From positions 1 to 64,000 of the forward strand of contig CAJQNF010000059.1 in assembly GCA_905479625.1 (NCBI GenBank): DNA of 64,000 nt, written 5' to 3'. This DNA comes from an uncultured Flavobacteriaceae bacterium (GTDB lineage: Bacteria; Bacteroidota; Bacteroidia; Flavobacteriales; Flavobacteriaceae). The first letter of the stretch is position 1. Each line of letters begins with the position of its first letter. Both the position numbers and the translations under genes were made by a program. This document shows, piece by piece, positions 19,487 through 29,387 of this stretch. The notes beneath the pieces are model-generated. The model saw only the letters and a list, made by a program, of their open reading frames with translations, was not told the origin of the DNA and searched no databases.

Positions 19487-22400
19487 TTAAAATTGGTTTT
19501 ATAGAATTCTGAAAAGCCTTATGACTCACCAGCCTGGTATTGTACTCATTATTATATTTTAAGAGCTCAGTTTGTGGAGGATAAATATCCTGTCCGGATG
19601 GCGGATAAGCTGCCATTCCGTGATAAGGAAGTGGTTGAACAGCATTCCCATAGGCCGTATTAAAATCTCCATCTTTCACCCAACCTACACTATGTATTAG
19701 AAAATCTCTGGTCCATCCTTCTTTTAATTCAGGAAGACTTGCAGCATCAAAATTAATGGAAGTTTCATCACCCGCATTGGAAATAATATATTGGTTGTCT
19801 GAAGCTTGAAGTAATGGCATCACATCTCCATAGCGGGTGTATCGGCCGGTTAGATCACGCCATTTTGTGTTCCGGTCTACCTGCGCATAATCAAACCAGT
19901 GAGGGCCATATCGGCCTCCTTTTCGATAGCTTTTTGAAAAGCCTCTGTAATGTAGCTCAGCGTTTTTGGCCTTCATCACATTGGTGACCAAATTATTTTC
20001 ATTTTCAGCATCCCCGAAAAATATTTCATCCCAATAAATCTCCATATTCGTACGGATACGCAAACGACGGTCTTTACTTAAAAACTTATCTTTAAGATCA
20101 ACGATCACTGTTTTGTCTTTACCCATAGGGAAACTCATGTTTGTTTCTATGGTTTGCCATTGACCTACCTGATTGATCACTTGTATGACCGGAAACTCAA
20201 GTTTTAGGGTCTCCGATTGTGAAAGTGCCACGTTAATACTCGCGTCTGTAGGAAAGATCCACCCTCTTAAAAATAAATGTAGATTTTCCAGTTGTCCGGC
20301 TTCTCCAGGATCAAGAATCAGGTCATGTGTTTTTGTGATGCCCTGATATTTACCAGGCTCCAAATTAGAGATATACTGATCATCTTTTGCAAGGATCATC
20401 GGCAACACATCTCGACCTTGACCATCAAAAGCCGTTATAGGGGCATGTTTCTTTTCTATCTGATACAATTGCATACCGGGAAATGGTGGCGGGCTAAACT
20501 GCTCAGGAACAAAAACTGCTAATTCTTTAGGGTGATCCACAGCCACTAATTCAATTTGATCCATATAGATCGTTTCCCACAATTCAGAGGTAATTTGAAT
20601 CGAGTAAACTCCATCCTTTGCCTTTAACTGGTTTGATTCTATCTTGATATAATCATCAGAAGCGGCTGAAAAAGCATATTGAGTGGTTCCTCCCATAATC
20701 CCTAAAGGCATTCCCAGAGCGCTCCTCCAGGTAATGTCTTTTACAAACTCGTATTCTTTTCCATTCCAGGTATATAAAAAAGGACACGATCCTTTTAATG
20801 TCTGAGATTCAATCAAAGCCTGATCTGAATCAGGTAGCAATATATTCTGGGGCACGCCATTTGTCCATGTAATCCTTATGATATCAGCTTTGGACCTGTT
20901 CCCCAACCCAAAATATATATTTGGATCAGTAACCACCATACTTTGATAAAGGTCCCCGGCACGCATCTCAACTTTTGCACCAATACCAAAATAATTGTTC
21001 TTGGCACTACCTGTTCTTAAACCAACAAGTTTCATATTGACGTAATGGTTCATATTGCCACCATCATTTCTCAATAATTTGATTCCTCCTTCAGAAAGTG
21101 CCAGGAGAATATCTCGATCCCCATCTCCGTCATAATCAGGCACAGCTAATTGATGGCCACTATATTGGTCCTCTGGCAGAATTTCTGATATATTCGTAAA
21201 ATCACCTGAACCTGAATTGTGAAACAGTTGCAGTCCTGAGCTATTGTTTACTTCTGGTTCCCCTAGAAGGAGTAGGTCCTGAAATCCATCATTATCAAAA
21301 TCAATGAATTCAACATCGCGAACACTTAAGTTTTCAATTCCCTGAAACATTGAAGTCATATCCGAAATTGCTTCAAATTTTCCCTCACCTGAATTCGTAT
21401 AAAGTCTGCTTTGTTTTCCTGTTAAGGAACCTATAAACACATCCAGAAAACCATCATTATTATAGTCTCCCACGGCTACAGTATTATTTCCTTTTTCAGA
21501 TCCAAGCCCTGATTTACCTATAACTTCGAATTTGCCTTGACGCTTATTTGTATATAACAGATTCCTTCCGTTTTCATCTACTGTAATCAGATCCAAATCG
21601 CCGTCATCATCAAAATCGCCAAAAGCAGCATCTAAAACATTTTTAGTTGCTTCACCTGAAAGTCCTGTCTCCTGTCCTATTTCTTCAAATGATCCATCTC
21701 CATTATTTCGAAACACTTTATTGCCTTGTTTTGAAGCCTCAAAAAGATCAAGATCTCCATCCTGATCCAAATCAAAAAATAAAGTTTTTGTCACCCCGGC
21801 CCCAGTAATTTTTGAGGTCTCAGTTTTGTCTTCAAAAATACCCTTATCAGCATTTCGATACAGCAGCGATTCATTTTCGAGGTTTATATAAAGATCAAGA
21901 AAACCATCATTGTCAACATCAGCAAATGTAGCTCCGGTTTCTCTTCCTTTGTGTTCCAGTCCAACTTCACCGGCAACATTTTTAAAACCGTCAGAAGTAT
22001 TTGAAAAGAGATAATGCTCATATGATTTCTGTGTAGCATCGTAACTTCCCACATAAATATCGGTTTTACCATCCCCGTTATAATCGGCTGTTTTTATATG
22101 AGTCGTATTTTTTAAAGCTTCATCAAATTCTTGTGAGGCCAAGGCTTGCAGTCCAAAGGTAGTAGTTACGTCTTTGAACTTTATCACTTCCAACACAGAC
22201 CTGTCATCAAGCGACTCATTGCTCACCTGCCGGTTATAGGTGATCAGCGGAAATCCTATGAGAGAACCACCAGGTCCCTTCAGCGCATTAATACCAGACT
22301 GGTATGGAAAAGAAACCTTCATATAATTATGAAATATGGTAAAACTGATCAAGGCCTTTTCCGTATCCTGCTTTTGTAATAATTTTATGGTTTGCACATA

Positions 22401-23039
22401 GTATTCTTTTGCCTCCTTGGGGAATTCCGGAAACTGCCTTTGGATAATCTCCAGGCGTTCAATCGCCTGGTCAGAAGCACCTTCATTAATCAGCAATTCG
22501 GTCAACTGCAATTGAGGAACTATATTGTCAGGAGCGTATTCTACAAGTTGTAATAAATGAATTTTTCTGTTTTCTAAAGCGGCATCTCCGTTATCAGCAG
22601 AATACATTTCAGCCAAATCATAGAGAATTTTCACATGATCTGGTTCAATTTCCAGCGCTTTTTGCAGTACTATTATCGCTTCCTCTCGCCTACCGTCCAT
22701 TTGATACACAGTAGATAGCAATAATTTTATATCAGCATCACTGGGATCGATCTTACCAGCTTTAAAAAGTTGTTTTTCCGACTCCTTATACTTCCCCATG
22801 CGGAGGTATACCAAACCCAAATTTGCATAACCCAGTTTATCATCAGGAGCAAATTCGATCATTTTAAGAAATTCGCTCTCTGCTTCTTCAAGTTTGAATT
22901 CTTCCAAATAAGCCAGTCCGAGCGTCTGGGTAGTCATTATTTCTATTGCTTTTTTTCGTCTATCAGCCTCAGACTCTTTACAGCCAAAGAAACCAACAAA
23001 CATCAATAGCAACAGACATAAAATGCTAATGTTCTTCAT
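19476..23039 (-). CDS. TPR + FG-GAP/VCBS + ASPIC/UnbV lipoprotein with long C-terminal extension
   Basis: Lipobox 'FVGFFGC'; N-terminal TPR repeats; many DxDxDG FG-GAP repeats; 'GIGAKVEMRAGDLYQSMVV..YFGLGNRSKADIIRITWTNG'; C-terminal 'CPFLYTWNGKEYEFVKDI' region. Confidence 0.88.
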   Translation of the reverse strand: MKNISILCLLLLMFVGFFGCKESEADRRKKAIEIMTTQTLGLAYLEEFKLEEAESEFLKMIEFAPDDKLGYANLGLVYLRMGKYKESEKQLFKAGKIDPSDADIKLLLSTVYQMDGRREEAIIVLQKALEIEPDHVKILYDLAEMYSADNGDAALENRKIHLLQLVEYAPDNIVPQLQLTELLINEGASDQAIERLEIIQRQFPEFPKEAKEYYVQTIKLLQKQDTEKALISFTIFHNYMKVSFPYQSGINALKGPGGSLIGFPLITYNRQVSNESLDDRSVLEVIKFKDVTTTFGLQALASQEFDEALKNTTHIKTADYNGDGKTDIYVGSYDATQKSYEHYLFSNTSDGFKNVAGEVGLEHKGRETGATFADVDNDGFLDLYINLENESLLYRNADKGIFEDKTETSKITGAGVTKTLFFDLDQDGDLDLFEASKQGNKVFRNNGDGSFEEIGQETGLSGEATKNVLDAAFGDFDDDGDLDLITVDENGRNLLYTNKRQGKFEVIGKSGLGSEKGNNTVAVGDYNNDGFLDVFIGSLTGKQSRLYTNSGEGKFEAISDMTSMFQGIENLSVRDVEFIDFDNDGFQDLLLLGEPEVNNSSGLQLFHNSGSGDFTNISEILPEDQYSGHQLAVPDYDGDGDRDILLALSEGGIKLLRNDGGNMNHYVNMKLVGLRTGSAKNNYFGIGAKVEMRAGDLYQSMVVTDPNIYFGLGNRSKADIIRITWTNGVPQNILLPDSDQALIESQTLKGSCPFLYTWNGKEYEFVKDITWRSALGMPLGIMGGTTQYAFSAASDDYIKIESNQLKAKDGVYSIQITSELWETIYMDQIELVAVDHPKELAVFVPEQFSPPPFPGMQLYQIEKKHAPITAFDGQGRDVLPMILAKDDQYISNLEPGKYQGITKTHDLILDPGEAGQLENLHLFLRGWIFPTDASINVALSQSETLKLEFPVIQVINQVGQWQTIETNMSFPMGKDKTVIVDLKDKFLSKDRRLRIRTNMEIYWDEIFFGDAENENNLVTNVMKAKNAELHYRGFSKSYRKGGRYGPHWFDYAQVDRNTKWRDLTGRYTRYGDVMPLLQASDNQYIISNAGDETSINFDAASLPELKEGWTRDFLIHSVGWVKDGDFNTAYGNAVQPLPYHGMAAYPPSGQDIYPPQTELLKYNNEYNTRLVSHKAFQNSIKPILSEE

Positions 23040-23101
23040 TGGATCAAAGTTAAGTAATAAATAGATAATTGACTGAATTATTTTCAGTCAGGATAGATGA
23101 A

Positions 23102-24193
23102 TTATTCCCTTATTAACAGCAGTTTTCCTGTGTTTTTTAATCTTCCCTGAGAATCAAATTGAACAGTACCTGTAACCCCTTGATAATTAATTTGCGACAT
23201 ATGTTTCTGTAAACTTTCGCGATCATTTCCTGACTGTTTTAAGGCTTCAGAGACCATCATGATGCCATCATAGGCATAGGCCGCCACTGGTCCGGACCGT
23301 ACCTTGCATTTCGTGAAAAATGCTTTTTGAAAATCGTCAGCATCAGATCTCATCCAAGATCCTGAGGTTACTTCTTTAAACTGATCCTTTGTTTCAAACT
23401 GATTCGAAAAATAATTTTCAGATGCCTGAGCTGCTAAGTTTGTATAGACAGGAATGGTTTTTCCGGATACACCATGTTGTTTCAAGAAATCTGATATTGG
23501 GATTTGTCTTCCCAGAAGAATGATGGCATCTAACTTGTTATTTTCAATTCTGGACTTTAGATCTTTTGATCCCGAAGATGGGTAGGTAATTGAAAAAATG
23601 TTCAGGTTTTCAATTCCATTTGAGGCCTCAAAGAAACTTTTTAAGGCTTGTTCAGCATCATATGTTTGGTCATTGACCACAAGTATATTTTGGAATCTTT
23701 TTTTTACACTGACCTCTTCAAGCAACAAAGTCGCCTGTTGGTCATCCGTAGGCACCAACGAAAAATACCAGGGCACATAAGCTTTGGAAAGACTGGGATC
23801 ACTTGCCCATACAGAGAGGTACGTCACTTGTGTTTTTGCGATGACTTGTTCCGCCAAATGCGAATTCCTTCCATCAATGGAACCAACAATAGCCGTAACT
23901 TTTTCCTTAAACACCAAATCAACCACCTCACTCGATCCGGCACCCCAGGCACCTTCTACAGAACGAATGATCAGTTTTAAAGGCTTTCCTTTTACGCCTC
24001 CCTGATCATTGATCTGCTTTACCGCCAAGCCAGCCCCACATGTTGCTGCCGCTTCATTCTGTTTGTTCACTAAGAGTCCAAGTGAGATATAGGTATTCTT
24101 TTCATCCCCATTCTGAGCCTTTATAACCGGTCCGGTTATGATGCACAGCGTAAGGAAAGAGATTAAAATATATATTTTACGCAAATCCTTCAA
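23102..24193 (-). CDS. LivK-type periplasmic binding protein (orphan)
   Basis: Signal peptide; 'SLGLLVNKQNEAAATCGAGLAVKQINDQGGVKGKPLKLIIRS', 'YAYDGIMMVSEALKQSG', 'GVTGTVQFDSQGR' typical of Peripla_BP_6. Confidence 0.88.
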   Translation of the reverse strand: MKDLRKIYILISFLTLCIITGPVIKAQNGDEKNTYISLGLLVNKQNEAAATCGAGLAVKQINDQGGVKGKPLKLIIRSVEGAWGAGSSEVVDLVFKEKVTAIVGSIDGRNSHLAEQVIAKTQVTYLSVWASDPSLSKAYVPWYFSLVPTDDQQATLLLEEVSVKKRFQNILVVNDQTYDAEQALKSFFEASNGIENLNIFSITYPSSGSKDLKSRIENNKLDAIILLGRQIPISDFLKQHGVSGKTIPVYTNLAAQASENYFSNQFETKDQFKEVTSGSWMRSDADDFQKAFFTKCKVRSGPVAAYAYDGIMMVSEALKQSGNDRESLQKHMSQINYQGVTGTVQFDSQGRLKNTGKLLLIRE

Positions 24194-24217
24194 TTATATT
24201 CCTTTAGAAATAGCTTT

Positions 24218-25528
24218 TCAATAGCCTACCATTTTTCCTGAATGAGCTCTTTCACCCAACTCAGGACTTGGACTGAATTCAAATTGTCCATTCTTAACTT
24301 CAGCCATCCAAATATCTCCAATATCATTCCAGCTTTCATCCAAGATGATCTTTCCTGTGACACCTTCATAACCTTGAAAGGATGTCAGGTCTGTCAACAC
24401 ATCTCTTATCAGCACCCGATTCAACCCTACCTTTTGCGTAGCTTTGACAATCAGATTCATCCCATCATAGGCATGAGCGGCAAACACATCCGGCTCTATC
24501 CCAAACCTTTCTATATAATCCCTTTTAAAAGCGGCTAATTGTATATTTCCTGATAAAGGATTGTAAGGACAAGTACTGATCACACCTTCGGCCAGATCAC
24601 CAGCGAGCTCAAGAAATTCATTAGAAACGATCCTGTCGGAAGCATACACCGGCTGGTTCATTCCCATTTTCCTGATCTGTTGCAAGATCAAGCCAGATTC
24701 CCTGGCATTCGCCCATATCAGAATGGCATCAGGTGACACTCTTTTAATATTACCCAGCTGCATGGAAAAATCAGTTTCTCCGTCATTAAACCGCTCTTCG
24801 ATCATCATAGGATGTCCGAGCCTTACTGCTGCTCCGGAGTATTCCATAATGCCAACCCTTCCATAGCGCGTGTTGGTCCTGATCACCGCAACGCGCTCAT
24901 GTTTCTTCTCTTCAAAAATATGGGTTGCCAGAGCATAGCCACTTTGGCGATCATCACTGATCACTCGAATTGCCCAAGGAATATTGGTTTCCGTAAAAGT
25001 CGGATCCGGATCACCTGTGTTGACCATCATGATCTCCATCTTAAGAGTAGCTCTTAGCGCAACGTGAGAAACAATATCATCAATAGATCCCAACCAGGCC
25101 CATACCTTTTCCTCATCCATTTTTACAACCTCATTGGCAGCTGCTCCCCAAAGTCCCACATCATTATGAACCATCAATACGTAAGGTAATCCCTTAAAAC
25201 CTCCATTTGCGTTGGCTTGCTCCAAGGCAAGGGTTGCTCCATTCAACATTTGTTCTCCAAGCGGCACCAGGGAAGATCCTTCCAAAGGGCCAAGAAAACC
25301 TATGCGAACCTCCTCGAGGTTATCAGGGGCCACTTTGTCTCTTCCTGCTCCATAGAATTGAACTGGTTCGATAAAATGATACTTATACGCCTCCTGGAAT
25401 TTTTGATATGGAAATAGTTTATCGGGCGTTTTTCCATATTTCAAATCCTTTTCCTGAGCCTGTAATCCCCCTAGGAGAAAAATGAAGGCCCCTAAAAAAC
25501 AGATCCAAAACCTGATTTTCGCTTGCAT
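24218..25528 (-). CDS. LivK-type periplasmic binding protein (orphan)
   Basis: Signal peptide; 'IGFLGPLEG..GEQMLNGATLALEQANANGGFKG', 'HAYDGMNLIVKATQKVG', 'YEGVTGKIILDESWND'. Confidence 0.9.
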   Translation of the reverse strand: MQAKIRFWICFLGAFIFLLGGLQAQEKDLKYGKTPDKLFPYQKFQEAYKYHFIEPVQFYGAGRDKVAPDNLEEVRIGFLGPLEGSSLVPLGEQMLNGATLALEQANANGGFKGLPYVLMVHNDVGLWGAAANEVVKMDEEKVWAWLGSIDDIVSHVALRATLKMEIMMVNTGDPDPTFTETNIPWAIRVISDDRQSGYALATHIFEEKKHERVAVIRTNTRYGRVGIMEYSGAAVRLGHPMMIEERFNDGETDFSMQLGNIKRVSPDAILIWANARESGLILQQIRKMGMNQPVYASDRIVSNEFLELAGDLAEGVISTCPYNPLSGNIQLAAFKRDYIERFGIEPDVFAAHAYDGMNLIVKATQKVGLNRVLIRDVLTDLTSFQGYEGVTGKIILDESWNDIGDIWMAEVKNGQFEFSPSPELGERAHSGKMVGY

Positions 25529-25539
25529 ATGATTGCTAT

Positions 25540-26133
25540 TTAGTTTGATTTACAAATGGCATAGACTTCTATTTCAACTAATAAAGTTTCCCAACATAAT
25601 CTTGCCTGAATTCCTGTACTGGCCGGAAGCGGATCAAGATTCAACCATTGATAGAAAGACGTTCTAATCTTGTTGAACTCGTCATAATCTCTCTCTATAT
25701 CTCTTAAGTAATTACTGGTTCTTACCACATCATGCCAGCTCATACCTTCTGCTTCAAGTAAATTGGTAATATTCACGTAGGTTCTCCATAACTGAGCTTT
25801 AAAATCTCCAATATGTTCTGGTTTCCCCTCCTCATTAACACTTGCAGTTCCAGAGATCAATAATACTTTATAACCCCCAAAATCTAATCTTAAAGCCCTT
25901 GAAAATGACGATGGCTTCTGGTAATCATATGCCTCGTTTATCGTATGAGGAGCGTGTACCACATGTTTTTCTATAGGAGGCCGCTCATTATGAATAGTTG
26001 GGTAAACTGATGGTGTAATACTATTCTCATCAGATAGAATACCGAGTTTTCTCATCTCAAATTTTTCTCCATCTGTTAGTTTATTGAGATCGATTAATAA
26101 TTTTCTTTCCTGAATGTCTATTGTATTGCTCAT
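25540..26133 (-). CDS. RidA (YjgF/YER057c/UK114)-family protein with N-terminal extension
   Basis: 'VLLISGTASVNEEGKPEHIGDFKAQLWRTYVNITNLLEAEGMSWHDVVRTSNYLRD' and 'PLPASTGIQARLCWETLLVEIEVYAI'; no signal peptide. Confidence 0.8.
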   Translation of the reverse strand: MSNTIDIQERKLLIDLNKLTDGEKFEMRKLGILSDENSITPSVYPTIHNERPPIEKHVVHAPHTINEAYDYQKPSSFSRALRLDFGGYKVLLISGTASVNEEGKPEHIGDFKAQLWRTYVNITNLLEAEGMSWHDVVRTSNYLRDIERDYDEFNKIRTSFYQWLNLDPLPASTGIQARLCWETLLVEIEVYAICKSN

Positions 26134-26176
26134 AATTCCTGATTTTTATTTTTGTTCCCTATTATTATATTATTTA

Positions 26177-27337
26177 TTATTTGGTCACCAGACCCTTCTC
26201 TTGTTTATTCAGTAATTGCCCTCTGCTAAGCCCCTCTGAGGTAGCTACCCAGATCATGTCATCTTTAAGATCCATACCTAGGATATAATTATGGGATAAA
26301 GAGGGAGTCATGGCCACCTCTGTTGTAGATGTGCCTATTGATATCTTCGCCTTTCCGTTTAAATTATTTTTATTCTTGGTATAGGTCACCCAATTGTCAC
26401 CGTCAGTGCAACTAAGACCCTTATCTGTTGCTATATAAACGAACTTTCCTGATGCTTTTATGAAATTGATAAAATTACTGGCAAGACCACTGTCATGATC
26501 AAAGTAACCTTTCCAGCGAGTTCCGTCATAACGGCTTAATCCAAAATAGGTACCCACCCATAGCTTACCGTTCGCCCAGGAAGTTCCTGTAGTAATATCA
26601 TGTACCAGACCATCATCCGGAAACAGGTCTATTTCCATATTACCATCTGGATCTGTATAATCTCTAAATTGCTTTGTTTCTTTGGTATATTCTACAACGC
26701 CACCACCCCAGGCAGCGATAAAAATTTTACCATCACCACTGCAAACCCCATAGGTCCATGGCTCATGCATTGGTGCGTTCTGTTCGGTGAAAATTTCCCA
26801 CCCTTTATTGTGCGTATCATATTTTCCGGCGCCCCCTCCTGTGGCTACCCATACGTCTTTCTCATCGCAGGTAACAGCATAGATCAAATCATTAGGCATG
26901 CCACTGTTCATCTGATTGAAGTTTTCAAATCTCCCAGCCGACCAGCGTGACAATCCTCCCATGGTGCCTATCCACACATCTCCTGTTTGCTCACTAATAT
27001 CAATGGCCAAAACACCATTGTGTGCCAATCCATCTTCTGTAGTGTAAGTAGTCCATTGATCGTTTTCATATACTGACAATCCATCATGGGTACCTACCAA
27101 AACCCGGTCACCATCAATTCGGACACAATAGGCCTTATCTGATCCCAAACCATCTTTTGCACTAAAATTTTTCCATTTCCCGTAAATGGGTAATCCACCC
27201 GATTCAGTTTTATTTATCTCATGAATTGTATCTGATGTGCTTCTATCAACAGTCATAAAGCTCAACGAAATCACAACAGATACTGTTAAAATCAATATCA
27301 CAATTAGGGGTTCATATTTTAGATTCATGTTTTTCAT
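26177..27337 (-). CDS. Secreted two-component-regulator-propeller (reg_prop) beta-propeller protein, no kinase
   Basis: N-terminal membrane segment; repeated 'W..ytt.dGLa.n.v..i' blades such as 'WTTYTTEDGLAHNGVLAID' and 'DVWIGTMGGLSRW'. Confidence 0.85.
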   Translation of the reverse strand: MKNMNLKYEPLIVILILTVSVVISLSFMTVDRSTSDTIHEINKTESGGLPIYGKWKNFSAKDGLGSDKAYCVRIDGDRVLVGTHDGLSVYENDQWTTYTTEDGLAHNGVLAIDISEQTGDVWIGTMGGLSRWSAGRFENFNQMNSGMPNDLIYAVTCDEKDVWVATGGGAGKYDTHNKGWEIFTEQNAPMHEPWTYGVCSGDGKIFIAAWGGGVVEYTKETKQFRDYTDPDGNMEIDLFPDDGLVHDITTGTSWANGKLWVGTYFGLSRYDGTRWKGYFDHDSGLASNFINFIKASGKFVYIATDKGLSCTDGDNWVTYTKNKNNLNGKAKISIGTSTTEVAMTPSLSHNYILGMDLKDDMIWVATSEGLSRGQLLNKQEKGLVTK

Positions 27338-27347
27338 AAGTCTGTTT

Positions 27348-29381
27348 TTAATTCGAATATATCAATGCGCTTTGCTGAATATCAAGTGCTTCTTTGTCAT
27401 ATTCAGGACTCCTTAAGGATTTTAAATAGTTAACAAGATCATTCAAATCACTTTTACTCATATCGTTTACATAACCATGCTTATCATCTGTTCCATAAAT
27501 GGTCCATATTTCCTCCAGTGTCTTGGCCCGCCCGTCGTGCAAATAAGGAGCCGAGGCATATACATTGGTTAAATGTGGCGTATCAAAAAGTATTGGATCA
27601 TCAGTATCAGCCAGGGTACTTACATCAGCGAATTTTAGATTTGTGTAAAGAGGAGCGGGATGACAGGTCACACAACGGTTGTTTTCCGGAATCAGATTAC
27701 CTGAATTATCTTCTGTTCGCTCATAAAGCACCTTACCTCTCTGTTGTGAAGCCGTCAACTCTCCTTTAGGATTATACATTAAATTGGGCGGCTGTTTGAT
27801 ACTTCTCATAATATAGGCTGATATAGCATCCAGATCGTCATAGCTAAACTGCTCGGTTCTCGTAAGCACGGTGGAAAAACGAATACCATCCTGCTTATAC
27901 ACCGTTTGATTCATTCCATTCCACTTAAAAGGTGCCGTGTCACCAACTTCGTGTAAAGATTGGGTATTGGTCAAGTTGCGACCCATTTGTTTTCCTGCCA
28001 TATTATAGACCAAACCATCTTCGTGGTTATCGGGATGACAGGTATAGCAAGAATACTGTGTTTGAAAAGTATGACCGGCATTATTAAAAAGCCTTCTCCC
28101 CTTCCGGGCCACAGAAATACTTACCGGGCCACCAAGATCAATTGAAGTCACTTTTTCGAGTGTTTCAGTATCAAACACCGAAATTTTGTCGCCAAGTTGT
28201 TCTGCTACGAACAGTTTTTTACCATCAAATGAAAGTGTCATTCCTTTTGGATTCGCCCCTGTCTTGATTCTTTTTATAACAAATCGTCTGCTTAGATCAA
28301 GGTTATTGGCATAATCCTTTCTAACCTTTGAATCTGTTTGCCGAAGCATGGCTCTTATGGAATCTATGGCAATCACAGAGATCATATCGACCCCAGAACT
28401 TGACACAAAAGCTTTTTTCCCATCAGGAGTAATGACTATATCAAAAGGATCCGGGTAATAGGCATTTGGCTCATCAAGTAAAAACTGAATAATTTCACCG
28501 TCTTTACCTCTTTCTATGACACCGATCCCATGCGTCATCATCCAACCACCTTCTACCTGAACAGAAGGTATCTGATTCTTTGGTCTGATCAACGTTACCA
28601 TGGCAAGATCACCTTCGGGTGTATAGGCCGCGTTTTCCATAAGGTATGCGGATTCCACATTCTTTTTAAGGGCTCGCTGAGTATGTGTATTGATCAGCGT
28701 AAGCTCCGTGATCAGCGTTTCATCATAGGCTGCCATGTTTGCCCTTCTTCCTGTGACCAGGATTTCTTCTCCTTGGGGAGATATAGCTATTCCTGTTGGA
28801 TTGTTTCCTGCAGTGAGCCTTCTGACCTCCTTTTTACTTTTCAATTCGATCACAGAAACATCCGACCCATAGGCATTGACCACATAAAGATGTGTTTCGT
28901 TTTGATCAAGTATGATTCCAGCCGGACCATTTCCGGCAGGAATGATATCCACAACTTCTAATAAAGCCAGGTCTATAACACTCACATAATCAGACCATTC
29001 ATTGCTTACATAAGCCTTTTTCCCAGTTTGGTCAAGAATGACACTATGTGGATGTTGACCCACTTTGATCTTCGTTACCACCACTTTTGTTTCAAGATCT
29101 ACAACAAGTAATTCATCCGTATCCTGAGCTACAACATATGCCCATTTATTATTTTGATCAACCGTCAGGTTAAAAGGTGAATAATAATCTGAATTAATAA
29201 GCTTTGTGATCAATTTGTTCTTTGAGAGCGGTACATGACATGAGGTACAAAGTAAAGGGTGATCAGTTACTGCAGTTCTTTCATTGACATGATCACGTGC
29301 CATTTGTCGGCCAGGATATAGTATAAGTATCACAAGCCCGATAAGGAGCCCTGTAATTACATATATCTTTAACCTATTCAT
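27348..29381 (-). CDS. YVTN beta-propeller fused to di-haem cytochrome c peroxidase/MauG-like domain
   Basis: Three CxxCH motifs (CTSCH, CYTCH, CVTCH); YVTN repeats such as 'GKKAYVSNEWSDYVSVIDLALLEVVDIIPAG'; 'FDTPHLTNVYASAPYLHDGRAKTLEEIW' MauG/CCP signature. Confidence 0.9.
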   Translation of the reverse strand: MNRLKIYVITGLLIGLVILILYPGRQMARDHVNERTAVTDHPLLCTSCHVPLSKNKLITKLINSDYYSPFNLTVDQNNKWAYVVAQDTDELLVVDLETKVVVTKIKVGQHPHSVILDQTGKKAYVSNEWSDYVSVIDLALLEVVDIIPAGNGPAGIILDQNETHLYVVNAYGSDVSVIELKSKKEVRRLTAGNNPTGIAISPQGEEILVTGRRANMAAYDETLITELTLINTHTQRALKKNVESAYLMENAAYTPEGDLAMVTLIRPKNQIPSVQVEGGWMMTHGIGVIERGKDGEIIQFLLDEPNAYYPDPFDIVITPDGKKAFVSSSGVDMISVIAIDSIRAMLRQTDSKVRKDYANNLDLSRRFVIKRIKTGANPKGMTLSFDGKKLFVAEQLGDKISVFDTETLEKVTSIDLGGPVSISVARKGRRLFNNAGHTFQTQYSCYTCHPDNHEDGLVYNMAGKQMGRNLTNTQSLHEVGDTAPFKWNGMNQTVYKQDGIRFSTVLTRTEQFSYDDLDAISAYIMRSIKQPPNLMYNPKGELTASQQRGKVLYERTEDNSGNLIPENNRCVTCHPAPLYTNLKFADVSTLADTDDPILFDTPHLTNVYASAPYLHDGRAKTLEEIWTIYGTDDKHGYVNDMSKSDLNDLVNYLKSLRSPEYDKEALDIQQSALIYSN

Positions 29382-29387
29382 AAATCG

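Noticed and set aside
21884-22072. ORFs in other frames inside the FG-GAP genes (also 18009-18674, 31527-31989, 33165-33724)
   Set aside because: Repetitive Asp/Gly codons keep alternate frames open; these are by-products of FG-GAP repeats, not genes
18000-23000. Repeated DNA in the FG-GAP genes as a CRISPR or mobile repeat
   Set aside because: The recurrent 'ccatcattatcataatc' type strings encode Asp-rich calcium loops (DYDNDGD) in frame; spacing and sequence vary, as expected for protein repeats
23598-25417. Several plus-strand ORFs opposite the binding-protein genes
   Set aside because: Antisense to strong signal-peptide-bearing CDSs with clear family motifs; no independent start context
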